Shown here in pieces: positions 29,729-39,690 of a stretch of 64,000 nt of DNA (its first letter is position 1; every line of letters begins with the position of its first letter). Location of the stretch: positions 62,001 to 126,000 of the forward strand of contig NZ_CAINTR010000064.1 in the NCBI RefSeq assembly GCF_903853455.1, written 5' to 3'. The notes below the pieces were generated by a model. It was not told the DNA's origin and made no database searches. It was given only the letters and a program-made list of their open reading frames with translations. The stretch is from an uncultured Magnetospirillum sp. GTDB taxonomy: Bacteria > Pseudomonadota > Alphaproteobacteria > Rhodospirillales > Magnetospirillaceae. The position numbers were made by a program, and so were the translations under genes.

Positions 29729-31347
29729 AGCCGGTATTTCTCCAAGGTGCGCGCCAGCTTCTGGCCGAGTTGGTTCAGATCGAGGGAGGCCTTCTCAAGA
29801 TGGGCGGTGGTCGTCGCCGTCTGCTGGCTGGCCTGGCGGATCTCGTGCAGCGCCTGGGTCACCTGTTCCAGACCGATCTGCTGCTGATTGGTGGCGCCGA
29901 CGATCTGCTGGAAGGCGTGGACGCTTTCCTGGATGTTGTCCGACATCTGGCGGATGACGTGTTCGGACATGGTGGTCCGCTCGCGGCCGGTCTCGACCCG
30001 CTTGAGCGCCTCCTCGGTCAGCATCACCGAGGTGTTGATGCCCTTCTGGGTCTGCTCCAGGATGCCGCGCACCTGCGAGGTGGCTTCCTTGGCCTGATCC
30101 GCGAGATTCTTGATCTCGTTGGCCACCACCGAGAAGCGGCGTCCCTGGTCGCGGGCGTCGGCGGCTTCGATGGCGGCGTTGAGCGCCACCAGATTGGACT
30201 GTTCCGCGATCTCGTTGACGGTGGCGATGATCTCGCCCACCGCCTGGGTCCGCTCGGACAGGGTGATGATGTTCTCGGCCACCGTCTCGGTCTGCTCGCG
30301 GATGGCCTCCATGCCCACCGAGGCATCCCGCACCGCCTGGAGGCCGGCGACACCCGAGGTCGCCACCGCCTCGGCGGTGCCGGCCACCTGACGCGAGCGC
30401 TCGGCCACCTGCTTGCCCGACAGGCTGATCTCCTCCACCGTGGTGGTGATTTCCTGAACCGCCGCCGCCTGCTGCTTGGTGCCGGCCGCCTGCTCCTGCG
30501 CCGAGGAAAGAATGGCGTTGGCCGCCGCGGTCAGGGCGTCGCAAACCGTCCGGCTCTGCAACGCCACGTCGCGCTGACTGGCCAGCATGTCGTTGAACGC
30601 CACTTGAAGCACCGCGATCTCGTCGGACGAGGCGATCTCCAGCGGCACGATGCGCAGATCGCCTTCGGCGACCTTGCGGGCGGCCTCGGCGCAGGCCGCC
30701 AGCGGATCGGAGAGCTGGCGGCCGATCTTGGAGCTGACGATCAGACCGGCCATGGCGCAGATCAGGCCGACCACGATCTGAAGCGCGATCATGGATTGAA
30801 TGGAGGAATCGGCCTGACGATCCAGCATCTTGACCGCGACTTCGGACGAATCGCTGAGTTGCAGCTGGGTCGCCAGCAGGTCCTTGAGCTTCTCCAACCG
30901 CTTGGGGTCGCTTGCCGGCAGCGCCAGATAGGCATTGGCCGCCGTCTCGTACTGCCGCAACGCCACCGCCTGCTCCGCCAGTTTGGCGTGAATCTCGACG
31001 GTGGGAGCCGGCGGCAGGTCCGCCCGGGCGCCGGTGTCGAGATTGGTGATGACCTCGCCGCCGTCCATCAGCGCCGCCAGGCTGTCGCGCATCAGCTTCA
31101 GGGTGCCCTGCGACTCCGAGGGCAGTCCGGTCCCGACCAGCAGGACCTCCTTGGTGAACTTCTGCGACAGCATGCGCTGGCGGCCGGCCATGTCGGTAAC
31201 CAGCGACTGCTGGAAATGGCTGCGGAGCAACATCACGTTGAAGGCGATCAGCCCGGCAAGGACGAAGGTGAAGGCCACGGACACGGTGGAAAACTTCCGG
31301 CGCAGCGTCATGTCTTTCCACAGCGAATGGTGAGCGGGCTTATTCAT
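29725..31347 (-). CDS. Methyl-accepting chemoreceptor with PilJ-type sensor region
   Basis: A 540-residue membrane receptor. Helix TM1 (about 17-40) is followed by a periplasmic region with AGRQRMLSQKFTKE, the motif of PilJ/NarX-type N-terminal domains. TM2 (about 190-213) leads to HAMP and the coiled-coil signalling part with the conserved hairpin tip (EIATVNEIAEQSNLVALNAAIEAA...GRRFSVVANEIKNLA). I choose the ATG at 31347 because GAAGGAAG lies before it; an upstream ATG at 31371 would overlap the cheW gene. Embedded in the operon, it is probably the dedicated input of this pathway. Its stop overlaps the cheA TTG. Confidence 0.93.
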   Translation of the reverse strand: MNKPAHHSLWKDMTLRRKFSTVSVAFTFVLAGLIAFNVMLLRSHFQQSLVTDMAGRQRMLSQKFTKEVLLVGTGLPSESQGTLKLMRDSLAALMDGGEVITNLDTGARADLPPAPTVEIHAKLAEQAVALRQYETAANAYLALPASDPKRLEKLKDLLATQLQLSDSSEVAVKMLDRQADSSIQSMIALQIVVGLICAMAGLIVSSKIGRQLSDPLAACAEAARKVAEGDLRIVPLEIASSDEIAVLQVAFNDMLASQRDVALQSRTVCDALTAAANAILSSAQEQAAGTKQQAAAVQEITTTVEEISLSGKQVAERSRQVAGTAEAVATSGVAGLQAVRDASVGMEAIREQTETVAENIITLSERTQAVGEIIATVNEIAEQSNLVALNAAIEAADARDQGRRFSVVANEIKNLADQAKEATSQVRGILEQTQKGINTSVMLTEEALKRVETGRERTTMSEHVIRQMSDNIQESVHAFQQIVGATNQQQIGLEQVTQALHEIRQASQQTATTTAHLEKASLDLNQLGQKLARTLEKYRL

Positions 31348-31358
31348 CGTGACTTCCT

Positions 31359-31970
31359 TCATGAAGCGCATCTGGTATCGGGTCGGGCGTCCCGCAGGAC
31401 ATCGAGAGCCAGGATCTGGTGTGTATCAAGCAGGATCAGCACTTCCGATCCAATTCCGGCGCCGATGCCGGTGACGAAGCGCTGTGGCAAGCCGTTGCCG
31501 GACTCCTGAGGGTTGGTGAGCGTCGCCGGATCGACCGCGACGATGCGTTCCAGCGCATCGACCCGCAAACCGACCTCGGCGCCGTCGTCATCGATGAACG
31601 CCGCCCAGGTCGGGGCGTCGGCCGCCGGCGGCTCGAGCCCCAGCAGGGAATGCAGGTCGAGCACCGGGCGAATTTCCCCCCGGAGATTGGTGACGCCGAG
31701 CAGGTATTGCGGCTGGCCCGGTACCGGCGTCCAGTTGCCCAGCGGCATCACCTCGGACAGATCGGCCAGCGGCAGGCCATAGCGCTCCGTCCCGATGCGA
31801 CAGCACAGGGCGTTGATCCCCTGGGGGCCATCGACCACCACGCCACGCGGCGCCGCCAGCCGGCGCGTCCGCGCCTGCAACAGCGCCTTGTTGAAGGCGG
31901 TGGCGTGATCCCGTTCGGCCCAGTCGACGCGGGCATGCAAGCGATCCCGCAGAGTGGCGGCGTCTGTCAT
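31359..31970 (-). CDS. cheW: CheW-like coupling protein, long form (WspD-like)
   Basis: A 203-residue adaptor with an N-terminal extension of about 45 residues before a single CheW domain (INALCCRIGTERYGLPLADLSEVMPLG, LLGVTNLRGEIRPVLDLHSLLG). In Wsp-type systems the second CheW, encoded after CheR-TPR, has a similar extension, and the position here is the same. It couples the receptor to CheA in the membrane array. It lies 16 bases downstream of cheR. Confidence 0.9.
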   Translation of the reverse strand: MTDAATLRDRLHARVDWAERDHATAFNKALLQARTRRLAAPRGVVVDGPQGINALCCRIGTERYGLPLADLSEVMPLGNWTPVPGQPQYLLGVTNLRGEIRPVLDLHSLLGLEPPAADAPTWAAFIDDDGAEVGLRVDALERIVAVDPATLTNPQESGNGLPQRFVTGIGAGIGSEVLILLDTHQILALDVLRDARPDTRCAS

Positions 31971-31986
31971 GTCACTCCCCCCAGCA

Positions 31987-33480
31987 TCACACGACTCCGA
32001 TCAACTTCAGATGCATGTCGACGGCCTCGCGCATCTGGCCCACGGTGATCTTGTCCGCATCCGCCACCTGACCGTCATCGGGAAGATCCTTCAACAGGGT
32101 CAGAACGTTGCGGAAGGCCTTGGCGGCAGCCACGGAATCGTCGCGCCGCAACAGGAACAGGCCGAGATGATAGTGCGGCAGAACCATGCGGCGGTCGAGG
32201 TAAATGGCGCGCCGCAAGGCCTTTTCGCACTCCTCCGCCTGTCCGACCTGCTCGTGGATCATGGCGCGGTAGAAATGCCCCCAGGCATCCATCGGCGTCG
32301 AAACCAGCAGGGCGTCGCAGGCCGCCGCCGCCGCGTCCCACTGGCCGCAATCGGCCAGCTCGCGAATCTGGGTCAGACCATGTCCGGCCGCCGCCCCCGG
32401 CGGAAGCGGCGCCAGGGGCTGAGACTGGAGTGGCTGAGACCGGGGCGGCTGCGACCGGGGCGCCACCGGCGGTGGCTTGCCCCGGGGCGAACGGGAGGGA
32501 TTCGGCACGTCCCGGCCAGCATCCAGCGCCGTCAGCCGGGGCAGCACCAGGGACGGCGGCGCCTTGACCATGGGGGCCGGCGACGGCGGCGGCACCCATG
32601 GCCGGGCTTGATGGCCATCGACACGCTGGTACAGCACGGCCCCCGGCGTGTTGACCGTGCGGAAATCACGAAACAGATGCTGATTGGGCTCGGCATGGCC
32701 CATGACCAGCCAGCCGCCGTCGCTCAGCGTCTCGTGGAAGCACGGAATCAGCCCCTCGATGGTCTCGGGACTGAAATAGATGATGACGTTGCGGCAGATG
32801 ATGAGGTCGAAGCCGGCGATGTTGTCGATGATCGACGGAAACCGGCTCTTGATCAGGTTGTGATACTGGAATTTGACGAAGCGCCGGTATTCCGGGTTGA
32901 TCTGCCACTGCGTGCCGATCTTGGTAAAGCAGGCGGCGCGGATATCCTCCGGCATGGCCCGGAAAGCCCACTGGTCGTAGCGGCCCTCGCGGGCCCGGCT
33001 GAGGAATTTCTGATTGATGTCGGTGCCCAGCACCGTGACATGCCAATTGGCGATCCGCGCCCCGAACTCGCGTTCGAGCATGATGGCGATGGAATAGGGC
33101 TCGGGGCCGGTGGCGCAGCCGGCGCTCCAGATGCGCAGACGGCGGGTCGAGCGGTTGCGCTCGATCACATCGGGCAGGATGACGTCGCGCAGAGCGTCGA
33201 ACTGCTCCTTGTGGCGGAAGAAATAAGTCTCACCGATGGTCAACTCGGCCACCAGCGCATCCATCTCGGTCGCGCCCAGGGCAAGCCGCTCCAGATAGCC
33301 GTCACACCCGCCGACCGCCAGCTCGGTCATTCTGGCAGCCAGGATCTGGGCCAGGTCCTCGCTCTTGTCGCGGTAGAAGGCCATGCCGGTGGTGTCGATC
33401 ACCAGCGCCTTCAATCGAGCGAAGGCCGGATCGGCGAGAAGCGATTGGACCGTCGGATGCGGCATGACTTCAGCGTTCAC
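31987..33480 (-). CDS. cheR: CheR methyltransferase fused to TPR repeats (WspC-like)
   Basis: Methylates receptor glutamates with SAM. The 497-residue protein has a CheR domain (GETYFFRHKEQF, SAGCATGPEPYS for SAM binding, IICRNVIIYFS), then a proline- and serine-rich linker, then a TPR region (AAAACDALLVSTPMDAWGHFYRAMIHEQVG and the next repeats). The TPR part is known in WspC and FrzF. I take the GTG at 33480, whose GTGA overlaps the preceding cheW stop; an ATG at 33465 is possible. The longer reading frame upstream overlaps cheW and is not likely to be translated. Confidence 0.93.
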   Translation of the reverse strand: MNAEVMPHPTVQSLLADPAFARLKALVIDTTGMAFYRDKSEDLAQILAARMTELAVGGCDGYLERLALGATEMDALVAELTIGETYFFRHKEQFDALRDVILPDVIERNRSTRRLRIWSAGCATGPEPYSIAIMLEREFGARIANWHVTVLGTDINQKFLSRAREGRYDQWAFRAMPEDIRAACFTKIGTQWQINPEYRRFVKFQYHNLIKSRFPSIIDNIAGFDLIICRNVIIYFSPETIEGLIPCFHETLSDGGWLVMGHAEPNQHLFRDFRTVNTPGAVLYQRVDGHQARPWVPPPSPAPMVKAPPSLVLPRLTALDAGRDVPNPSRSPRGKPPPVAPRSQPPRSQPLQSQPLAPLPPGAAAGHGLTQIRELADCGQWDAAAAACDALLVSTPMDAWGHFYRAMIHEQVGQAEECEKALRRAIYLDRRMVLPHYHLGLFLLRRDDSVAAAKAFRNVLTLLKDLPDDGQVADADKITVGQMREAVDMHLKLIGVV

Positions 33481-33995
33481 GGCGCAACCGTCCCGAGATC
33501 CGCCAGCCGAGCCTGGGCTTGGGCCTGGAAATCCGCCAGCCGCTGGCGCTCCTCGACCAGGAGGACGTTCCGCCACGACAGCAGTTGCACCACCTTGCCG
33601 TCCTGCTCCAACTGGTCGGACAGGCAGGCGTTGAACGATGCGCTGTCGGCAAGCCCCATGCTGGTGAACTGGTCGGCGGCGCGCACGCCGTCCACATGCT
33701 CGACCAGCAAGCCCAGCGGTCGCCCGGCCTCATGATCGTCCCGCATGACCAGGATCGAGGCGTCGAGGCCATAGGTGCCGTCGTCCAGGCCCAGCAATTT
33801 ATCAAGCCGCAGCACCGGCACCGCCTGACCGCCGAGATTGAGGATGCCCCGAACCATGCTGGGCATCTGCGGCGGCCGATCAAGCCACGCGATGGGAACC
33901 ACCTCGCGCACCGCACCGACCGGCAAGCCGAATGATCGCCCGCACAACCGGAACGTAATCACCCCAACAAGATCCGCGCTGATTTGCCCGCTCAT
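33477..33995 (-). CDS. cheW: CheW coupling protein, short form (WspB-like)
   Basis: A 172-residue single-domain CheW: ITFRLCGRSFGLPVGAVREVVP at the start, then MVRGILNLGGQAVPVLRLDKLLG, LGLLVEHVDGV and VVQLLSWRNVLL. It couples the receptor with CheA. GGAGG precedes the ATG. It is the second gene of the operon, 24 bases after the ParA-like gene. Confidence 0.93.
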   Translation of the reverse strand: MSGQISADLVGVITFRLCGRSFGLPVGAVREVVPIAWLDRPPQMPSMVRGILNLGGQAVPVLRLDKLLGLDDGTYGLDASILVMRDDHEAGRPLGLLVEHVDGVRAADQFTSMGLADSASFNACLSDQLEQDGKVVQLLSWRNVLLVEERQRLADFQAQAQARLADLGTVAP

Positions 33996-34019
33996 CGGTT
34001 CGCCTCCTGTTTGGGAAGA

Positions 34020-35111
34020 CTAAACCAAACCGATGAGACCCGCCAGCCGGCGCGCGCCTTCGAAACCGGCTCCGACCAGGGCGATGAACCCGATCAGCAT
34101 CACCAGCAGGAAGGCCACCAGCGAAAGCCGGTTATCGATGAAGAAATGAATCAGCGCCAGATGCCAGCGTTCGCCCCAACCGCGGTCGCCGTACAGCATG
34201 CGATCCAGCTGGTCCTCCTTCTGGCGCAACCGTTCGTCGGTGGCCGGCGCCATGCTGGAGGCGTTGCTGGTCTGCCAGGCGAACAGCCGCTCCATGGCCT
34301 TGTCGCGGGGCAGCCGCCCGGGAACCGTCTTGCCGGCCTTGGCGGCGATGGCCACGTGGCGGTCGATGAATTCCTCGGTGAAGTCAAGATGAGCCTGCGC
34401 CGCCGCCGATTTCGGCGCGTAGACGCAGACCGGCAGCCGCGAGGTCGCCGCCTCGATCACCATGTGGTCGCGGGGAATTTCGGTCTTGTAGACGGTGCCG
34501 CCGAGACGCGAGCGGATCAGCTCGTTGATCTTGCGGGTGGTCTTGTTCTTGTCGTTGATGGTGAACAGGACGCCTTGCAGCAGCAGATTCTTGTTCAACC
34601 CTTCCTGCACGTATTTGATCGACGGCAGGGTGCGGAGCAATCCGTCGTTGGCATAGGGGGTGGCGGTCACCGGAATGACCACGGCATCGGCCGAAGCCAG
34701 GGCGTTGATGGGAAGAATGCCCAAAGCCGGCGGACAATCCACCACCACGTAATCGCATTCGAGATCGGTATGGGCGAGAATGGTCGACAGCGTGCGCTGC
34801 GAGTTCTGCTGTTCCGACAGCTTGATCTCGATCCCGGCCAGGCTGTAGGTGGACGGCAGCACCCGGACGCCGTCGAACACCGTCGGCACCATGACGTCGG
34901 CCACCGGCGCATGGCCGATGAAAAGATCATAGATGCCCTGTTTTATCTTCGGATCAATTCCCAGGCTCTTGGTCGAATCACCCTGAGAGTCGAGATCGAT
35001 CACCACCACCGATTTTCCGAATGCGGCAAGGCATACGGCAAGGTTGGTACTGGTGGTGGTCTTTGAAATGCCCCCCTTCTGATTGAATATGGCGACGATA
35101 TAGGGCTTCAT
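34020..35111 (-). CDS. ParA/MinD-like ATPase with C-terminal membrane helix
   Basis: A 363-residue protein. The deviant Walker A is KGGISKTT at 12-19, with serine at 16 where ParA proteins have glycine. The A' motif VVVIDLDSQGDST and Walker B VVVDCPPALG are intact, so ATP binding is plausible but not certain. The ParA fold ends near residue 260. A linker and a hydrophobic helix (about 329-347) near the C-terminus should anchor it to the membrane, which is unusual for ParA. It is the first gene of the chemosensory operon. ParA-like proteins position chemoreceptor arrays in other bacteria (ParC, PpfA), so a positioning role is inferred. Confidence 0.85.
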   Translation of the reverse strand: MKPYIVAIFNQKGGISKTTTSTNLAVCLAAFGKSVVVIDLDSQGDSTKSLGIDPKIKQGIYDLFIGHAPVADVMVPTVFDGVRVLPSTYSLAGIEIKLSEQQNSQRTLSTILAHTDLECDYVVVDCPPALGILPINALASADAVVIPVTATPYANDGLLRTLPSIKYVQEGLNKNLLLQGVLFTINDKNKTTRKINELIRSRLGGTVYKTEIPRDHMVIEAATSRLPVCVYAPKSAAAQAHLDFTEEFIDRHVAIAAKAGKTVPGRLPRDKAMERLFAWQTSNASSMAPATDERLRQKEDQLDRMLYGDRGWGERWHLALIHFFIDNRLSLVAFLLVMLIGFIALVGAGFEGARRLAGLIGLV

Positions 35112-35431
35112 GTGCGTGATTCGTCCATGGCGCCATATCGGGCGATATTCAAATATGTCAGGCCCATTTCAAAAACTTCCCCTAAAAAGGCGTAATTCCC
35201 ACCCCAGGAATCAGTCCTCCACACACCGAGGGACCGGGGCCGCGACGACCCTGCGCGTATAGCTTAAGCATAGCCCGATTCCCGTTGCAACGAAAGACAT
35301 GGGGGGAACTCTGAATTCTCGAAACCCGTTTCGATCACTTACCGGGTTTCATTGAGTCATAGTGGTCGCAGACCGAGTCGCCTCCCAAGAATCCCGACGA
35401 CCGCCGCCGCGATCTTTCGTCACAAACAAAA
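35112..35431. other. Promoter region of the chemosensory operon, no gene seen
   Basis: About 320 bases upstream of the ParA-like gene hold no convincing reading frame. The part near 35120-35200 is relatively AT-rich. An 8-bp inverted repeat (GAAACCCG 35321-35328 / CGGGTTTC 35343-35350) lies in the middle. I could not identify a clear -35/-10 pair. Transcription of the 10 kb operon presumably starts here. Confidence 0.4.
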
Positions 35432-35460
35432 ACGCCGCCCGCGATATCCGCGGGCGGCGT
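35421..35460 (-). terminator. Intrinsic terminator after the Cache-domain gene
   Basis: A perfect 12-bp GC stem (35432-35443 with 35449-35460) with loop ATATC is followed on the minus strand by TTTTTGTTTG. It lies 21 bases after the stop codon of the Cache-domain gene and insulates it from the chemosensory operon. Confidence 0.85.
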
Positions 35461-35481
35461 CGGGCCGACGAAGGGGAAAGA

Positions 35482-35949
35482 TCAGCTGGCCGGATAGCAG
35501 CCGGCCATGAACAGCAGGTCGCCGTTGGGCTTCACCCAAGTCTGCTTGGCGGCAAGCTTCTTGGTCTCGGGGTGGGTCCAGGTGTACTTGGCCCAGGCCC
35601 CGTTGGGGCCGGACTTGCCGGCCTTGATCATCTCCTGGATGATCATCACGCCGTTCACATCTTTCAGGCTGGGAAGGTCCGGGTTGTCGATCAGCTTGGG
35701 ATTGATGGCGTGCGCCTTGAAGATGCCGTCCATGGTCGCGACTATGACGTAGAGCTCGCCGTTGACCCAATCCTTGTTGCCCTTGTCCATGAAGTCGGCG
35801 AAGGACTTTTCCTTGCCGACCGCGTTGAAATGGGCGATGGCCTTGCCCACCAACGCCTGAGCGGCCAGACATTCATCGGCGGCACGGGCCGAACCCGAAC
35901 CGATCATCACGGCGAAAGCGGCTAACATGGCCAGTTTGAAGAATTTCAT
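35482..35949 (-). CDS. Secreted single-Cache domain protein (sCache_2)
   Basis: A 155-residue periplasmic protein. A signal peptide (MKFFKLAMLAAFAVMIGSG, cleavage after ARA) is followed by a Cache type 2 domain: DWVNGELYVIVATMDGIFKAHAINPKLIDNPDLP, then VKPNGDLLFMAGCY at the end. Cache domains normally form the sensor part of chemoreceptors and kinases, but here the domain stands alone and soluble. I choose the ATG at 35949 over a GTG one codon earlier, with GGGAGGG upstream. It follows a chemoreceptor gene by 35 bases and so may present a ligand to that receptor. Confidence 0.8.
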   Translation of the reverse strand: MKFFKLAMLAAFAVMIGSGSARAADECLAAQALVGKAIAHFNAVGKEKSFADFMDKGNKDWVNGELYVIVATMDGIFKAHAINPKLIDNPDLPSLKDVNGVMIIQEMIKAGKSGPNGAWAKYTWTHPETKKLAAKQTWVKPNGDLLFMAGCYPAS

Positions 35950-35984
35950 CACGACGTCCCTCCCTCGTTGAATGCAGTTATTGT

Positions 35985-37685
35985 TTACGCCGACCGCAGG
36001 CGTCCGACCAGCCCGTCGACCTGGGACTGGAGGCGGCCGAACTCGCCCACCAGAGTCTCGGTGGTCACATGCACCGACGCGGCGGCGGTGCCCACCTGAT
36101 CGGCGACCCGGCGAACCTCGCTGATCCCCGACGACACCGTCCGGGTTCCATCGGCAGCTTGGCTGACCGAGGAGGAGATCTCGCTGGTGGCGCGGCCCTG
36201 CTCGGTCACCGCGCTGGTGATGGCGGACAGGGCCTCGTTGACCCGGCCGATGGTGACGACGATACCGTCGATGGCCTTCACCGCCTGATCGGTCGCCGCC
36301 TTCATGGCGGTGATTTCGCCGGTGATCTCCTCGGTGGCCCGCGCCGTCTGGTTGGCGAGGTTCTTGACCTCGTTGGCCACCACCGCGAAACCCTTGCCGG
36401 CATCGCCCGCCCGCGCCGCCTCGATGGTGGCGTTCAGCGCCAATAGATTGGTCTGGCTGGCGATGTCGTTGATGAGGTTCACCACCTCGCCGATCTTGCC
36501 CGACGCCACGGTCAGGGTCTTGACGGTTTCGTCGGTGCGGGCGGCCTCGGCCACCGCTTCGCCGGCGACGCGCGAGGATTCGGCGACCTGACGGTTGATT
36601 TCGGTGATGGAACCGACCAGACGCTCGGCCGCCTGAGCCACCGTCTCCACGTTGCCGTTGGCCAGTTCCGAGGATTCCGCCACCTGGGCGGTCTGATTGA
36701 TGGCGGTTTCGGCGTTGGAGGCCAGAACCTCGGCCTCGCCCCGAATGGAATCCGCCGCCCTTGACGCGGCATCGACGGCGGTGCGCACGGTGCTTTCGAT
36801 CTCGCTGGCCAGTTCGCCCATGGCTTGGCGCTTGGACCGGGCGGCCTCACGCTGCATGGCCTCCTGTTCCTCGGTCAGCTTATGGACCCGCTGGGCGTTC
36901 TCCTTGAACACCTGCACCGTGGCCGCCATGGCGCCGATCTCGTCGCGACGGCCGATGGCCGGCACCTGGACGGCAAGATCGCCGTCGGCCAGACGCTCCA
37001 TCGCCTTGGTCATGCCGCCCACGGCACTGGCGATGGCACGGACCAGCAGGAACGAAATCGCCGCCAGCAGCGCCAGGACGCCAATGGTGATGCTGATGAA
37101 CAGACTGCGCGTGGTCGCGGCGGCCCCCGCCGCCTCCTTGCGATTGGACTCGATCAGATCGGCCTCCAGCTTGACCATGCGCTGGGTCTCGGCCATCAGC
37201 GACTGGAAGCTGTCCTGGGCGGTCCACATGAACGACACCGCGGCGGTGAAGTCCATCTTCTGCATGGAGATCACCTGGGCGGTGTTGCTCTTGTAGAGGA
37301 CCAGCGCCTGATCGAGCTTCTTCAGCAGCGCGTCCTCCTCCGCTCCAACCGGAAAGCGAGTCCGATAATCGGCCACGATCTTGCCGGCCCTGGCGGTGGA
37401 CTCGTTGAAGGACGCTTCGATCTTGTTGATCTTGGTCTCGTCCACACCGGCGGCGTTCCAGGTCAGCAGGCGATACAGACCGGAATGGGCGTCCTGGAGG
37501 GTGTCGGACAACTCGCTGATCTTCACCGACTTGGCGAAGGAAACGTCGGCGATCTCGTCGAGTGTGCGCTGCTGAGCATCCAATCCCCTCATCCCGAGGA
37601 AGGCGATGATCACCAGCCCGGTGGTTGCGACAAAGGGAACGATGGCGATCTTGACCCAAATCTTCATGTCGTCGAGAAAGCGCAT
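35985..37685 (-). CDS. Methyl-accepting chemoreceptor with four-helix-bundle sensor
   Basis: A 566-residue membrane receptor. TM1 lies at about 10-32 and TM2 at about 190-215, with a helical periplasmic region of about 150 residues resembling the 4HB_MCP type. HAMP follows, then the signalling coiled coil with tip [40 protein letters not shown] in the standard form. No C-terminal CheR-binding pentapeptide is present. The ATG at 37685 follows GGAGGGGGGAGG directly; an upstream ATG at 37709 precedes that site. The Cache-domain gene lies next on the same strand. Confidence 0.93.
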   Translation of the reverse strand: MRFLDDMKIWVKIAIVPFVATTGLVIIAFLGMRGLDAQQRTLDEIADVSFAKSVKISELSDTLQDAHSGLYRLLTWNAAGVDETKINKIEASFNESTARAGKIVADYRTRFPVGAEEDALLKKLDQALVLYKSNTAQVISMQKMDFTAAVSFMWTAQDSFQSLMAETQRMVKLEADLIESNRKEAAGAAATTRSLFISITIGVLALLAAISFLLVRAIASAVGGMTKAMERLADGDLAVQVPAIGRRDEIGAMAATVQVFKENAQRVHKLTEEQEAMQREAARSKRQAMGELASEIESTVRTAVDAASRAADSIRGEAEVLASNAETAINQTAQVAESSELANGNVETVAQAAERLVGSITEINRQVAESSRVAGEAVAEAARTDETVKTLTVASGKIGEVVNLINDIASQTNLLALNATIEAARAGDAGKGFAVVANEVKNLANQTARATEEITGEITAMKAATDQAVKAIDGIVVTIGRVNEALSAITSAVTEQGRATSEISSSVSQAADGTRTVSSGISEVRRVADQVGTAAASVHVTTETLVGEFGRLQSQVDGLVGRLRSA

Positions 37686-37789
37686 CCTCCCCCCTCCTGG
37701 TCCATCCATAAACCTTGCGTCTTATCGCGCGCGCATCCAATAGCCGCGATAAGCCCGATCGTACAGTCCATTGGCTAGGTTAGCCATCC

Positions 37790-38911
37790 CTACTGTGCGG
37801 CTTTCTTCTGTCGCTGGAGGGGCGCATCGGCGGTGCCCCGATACCGCGCCAAGGTCGCGTCGGCCGCCACCCAACCATCGCGGATGGAGCGGTCGAGATT
37901 GGACCAGTTCCAGTCGTAATTGATGTTGTGGGCCACCGGAATCTCGACGACCTTCACCTTGGAACCGGTTTCCAGCAGGTGGTACTTGAACAGCTTGACG
38001 TCGTCCTCGCTGGTGGTGGAAGCGAACAGCATCACCAGATTGTTGAGCGCATCGTAGAGATTCCGTGGCTGGCGGATCTGCTTGCGATCAAGGATGCGAC
38101 TCACCCAAACTTCGTCCAGGTCGGGATGGTTGGCCAGGAGGTGTTCGAAGTTGACCGTGTCGATGGTGGCCCCTTCGCAATAGACCTTGCCATCCATGGT
38201 GACCGGATCCTCGATATAGGGCAGCGCCGAGCAGGCGCACACCGTCTCGGCGCGGATGCGCTGATACTTGGAATCCTTGTTGCTGAACAGTTCCAGGCGC
38301 TGGTCGGTCAGGTTGTAGGCGTTGTGGTACAACACCGGCCGGCCGGGCTGGTAGAGATTCTCGAAGTTGATCTGCTGGAGAAAAGCGCTGTCGGGATAGA
38401 AAATGCGCGACAGCCCCTTGGTGTTGCTCTGGTACATCAGGCTGGTCATGAACCGCGACACCGGATTGACCGCCATCACCTGATTGAGGATCAGGCTGTT
38501 GAAATTGGCCTGCGACCATTTGCCGGGATCGCCCATGAAGGCGACGATGTCCTCGCTGGCCTGCTTGATGGCCTCGGGGATCACCAGATTGCGGTAATTG
38601 TCGGAATCCAGCGTGAAATTCAGCGCGTTGGTCGCCGCCGCCTCGAAATCGGGCGCGAAGGCGGCGGCAACGGGAAAGCGGTCGTAGACGTCGTCGGGCC
38701 GAAAGATACCCCGGAAGAACGAGGTCGAGGTCTCCACTTCCCGGCCAGGCTCGGCCTGATTCCAGACCACCCCCAGCCAGGCGCCGATGCAGGCCAGGCT
38801 CCAAACATCGAAGTGAATGTCGGACTCCCAGTGGATGCGGTCCAACGCACCGATGGAAAGTCCTACCGCCGGGCCGCCGCCGGCCAGACAAATTGCGCGC
38901 TTGATCGCCAT
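37790..38911 (-). CDS. Patatin-like protein lacking the catalytic dyad
   Basis: A 373-residue cytoplasmic protein. The patatin oxyanion loop is present (LAGGGPAVG, 9-17). At the nucleophile elbow, where patatins have G-x-S-x-G, it has GAWLG (43-47), so the serine is replaced by tryptophan. At the second site, where patatins have DG(G/A), it has EGA (246-248). I verified both codons on the minus strand. Lipase activity is therefore doubtful; it may bind lipid or act as a regulator. It lies 104 bases upstream of the four-helix chemoreceptor gene on the same strand. Confidence 0.75.
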   Translation of the reverse strand: MAIKRAICLAGGGPAVGLSIGALDRIHWESDIHFDVWSLACIGAWLGVVWNQAEPGREVETSTSFFRGIFRPDDVYDRFPVAAAFAPDFEAAATNALNFTLDSDNYRNLVIPEAIKQASEDIVAFMGDPGKWSQANFNSLILNQVMAVNPVSRFMTSLMYQSNTKGLSRIFYPDSAFLQQINFENLYQPGRPVLYHNAYNLTDQRLELFSNKDSKYQRIRAETVCACSALPYIEDPVTMDGKVYCEGATIDTVNFEHLLANHPDLDEVWVSRILDRKQIRQPRNLYDALNNLVMLFASTTSEDDVKLFKYHLLETGSKVKVVEIPVAHNINYDWNWSNLDRSIRDGWVAADATLARYRGTADAPLQRQKKAAQ

Positions 38912-39010
38912 AGCCCCCTCCGATTAAGCCCCTCATCACCCAAAGGGCATCAGAAAGCATGCTATACTGCGGCGCAATATCCCGCAACAGTAACATAAAG
39001 TATGCAAGGC

Positions 39011-39646
<636 letters not shown>

Positions 39647-39690
39647 GACCATTCCTCCGAATTGGGTCGATCAGATATGGGGATGCAAGG

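Noticed and set aside
33481-33576. N-terminal extension of CheR up to an ATG at 33576
   Set aside because: It lies entirely inside the cheW gene in another frame and has a P/G-rich, non-CheR sequence; the GTG at 33480 fits translational coupling.
37721-37753. A 9-bp inverted repeat with 15-base loop upstream of the chemoreceptor
   Set aside because: It has a long loop and no T-tract, so neither a terminator nor a specific operator can be claimed.
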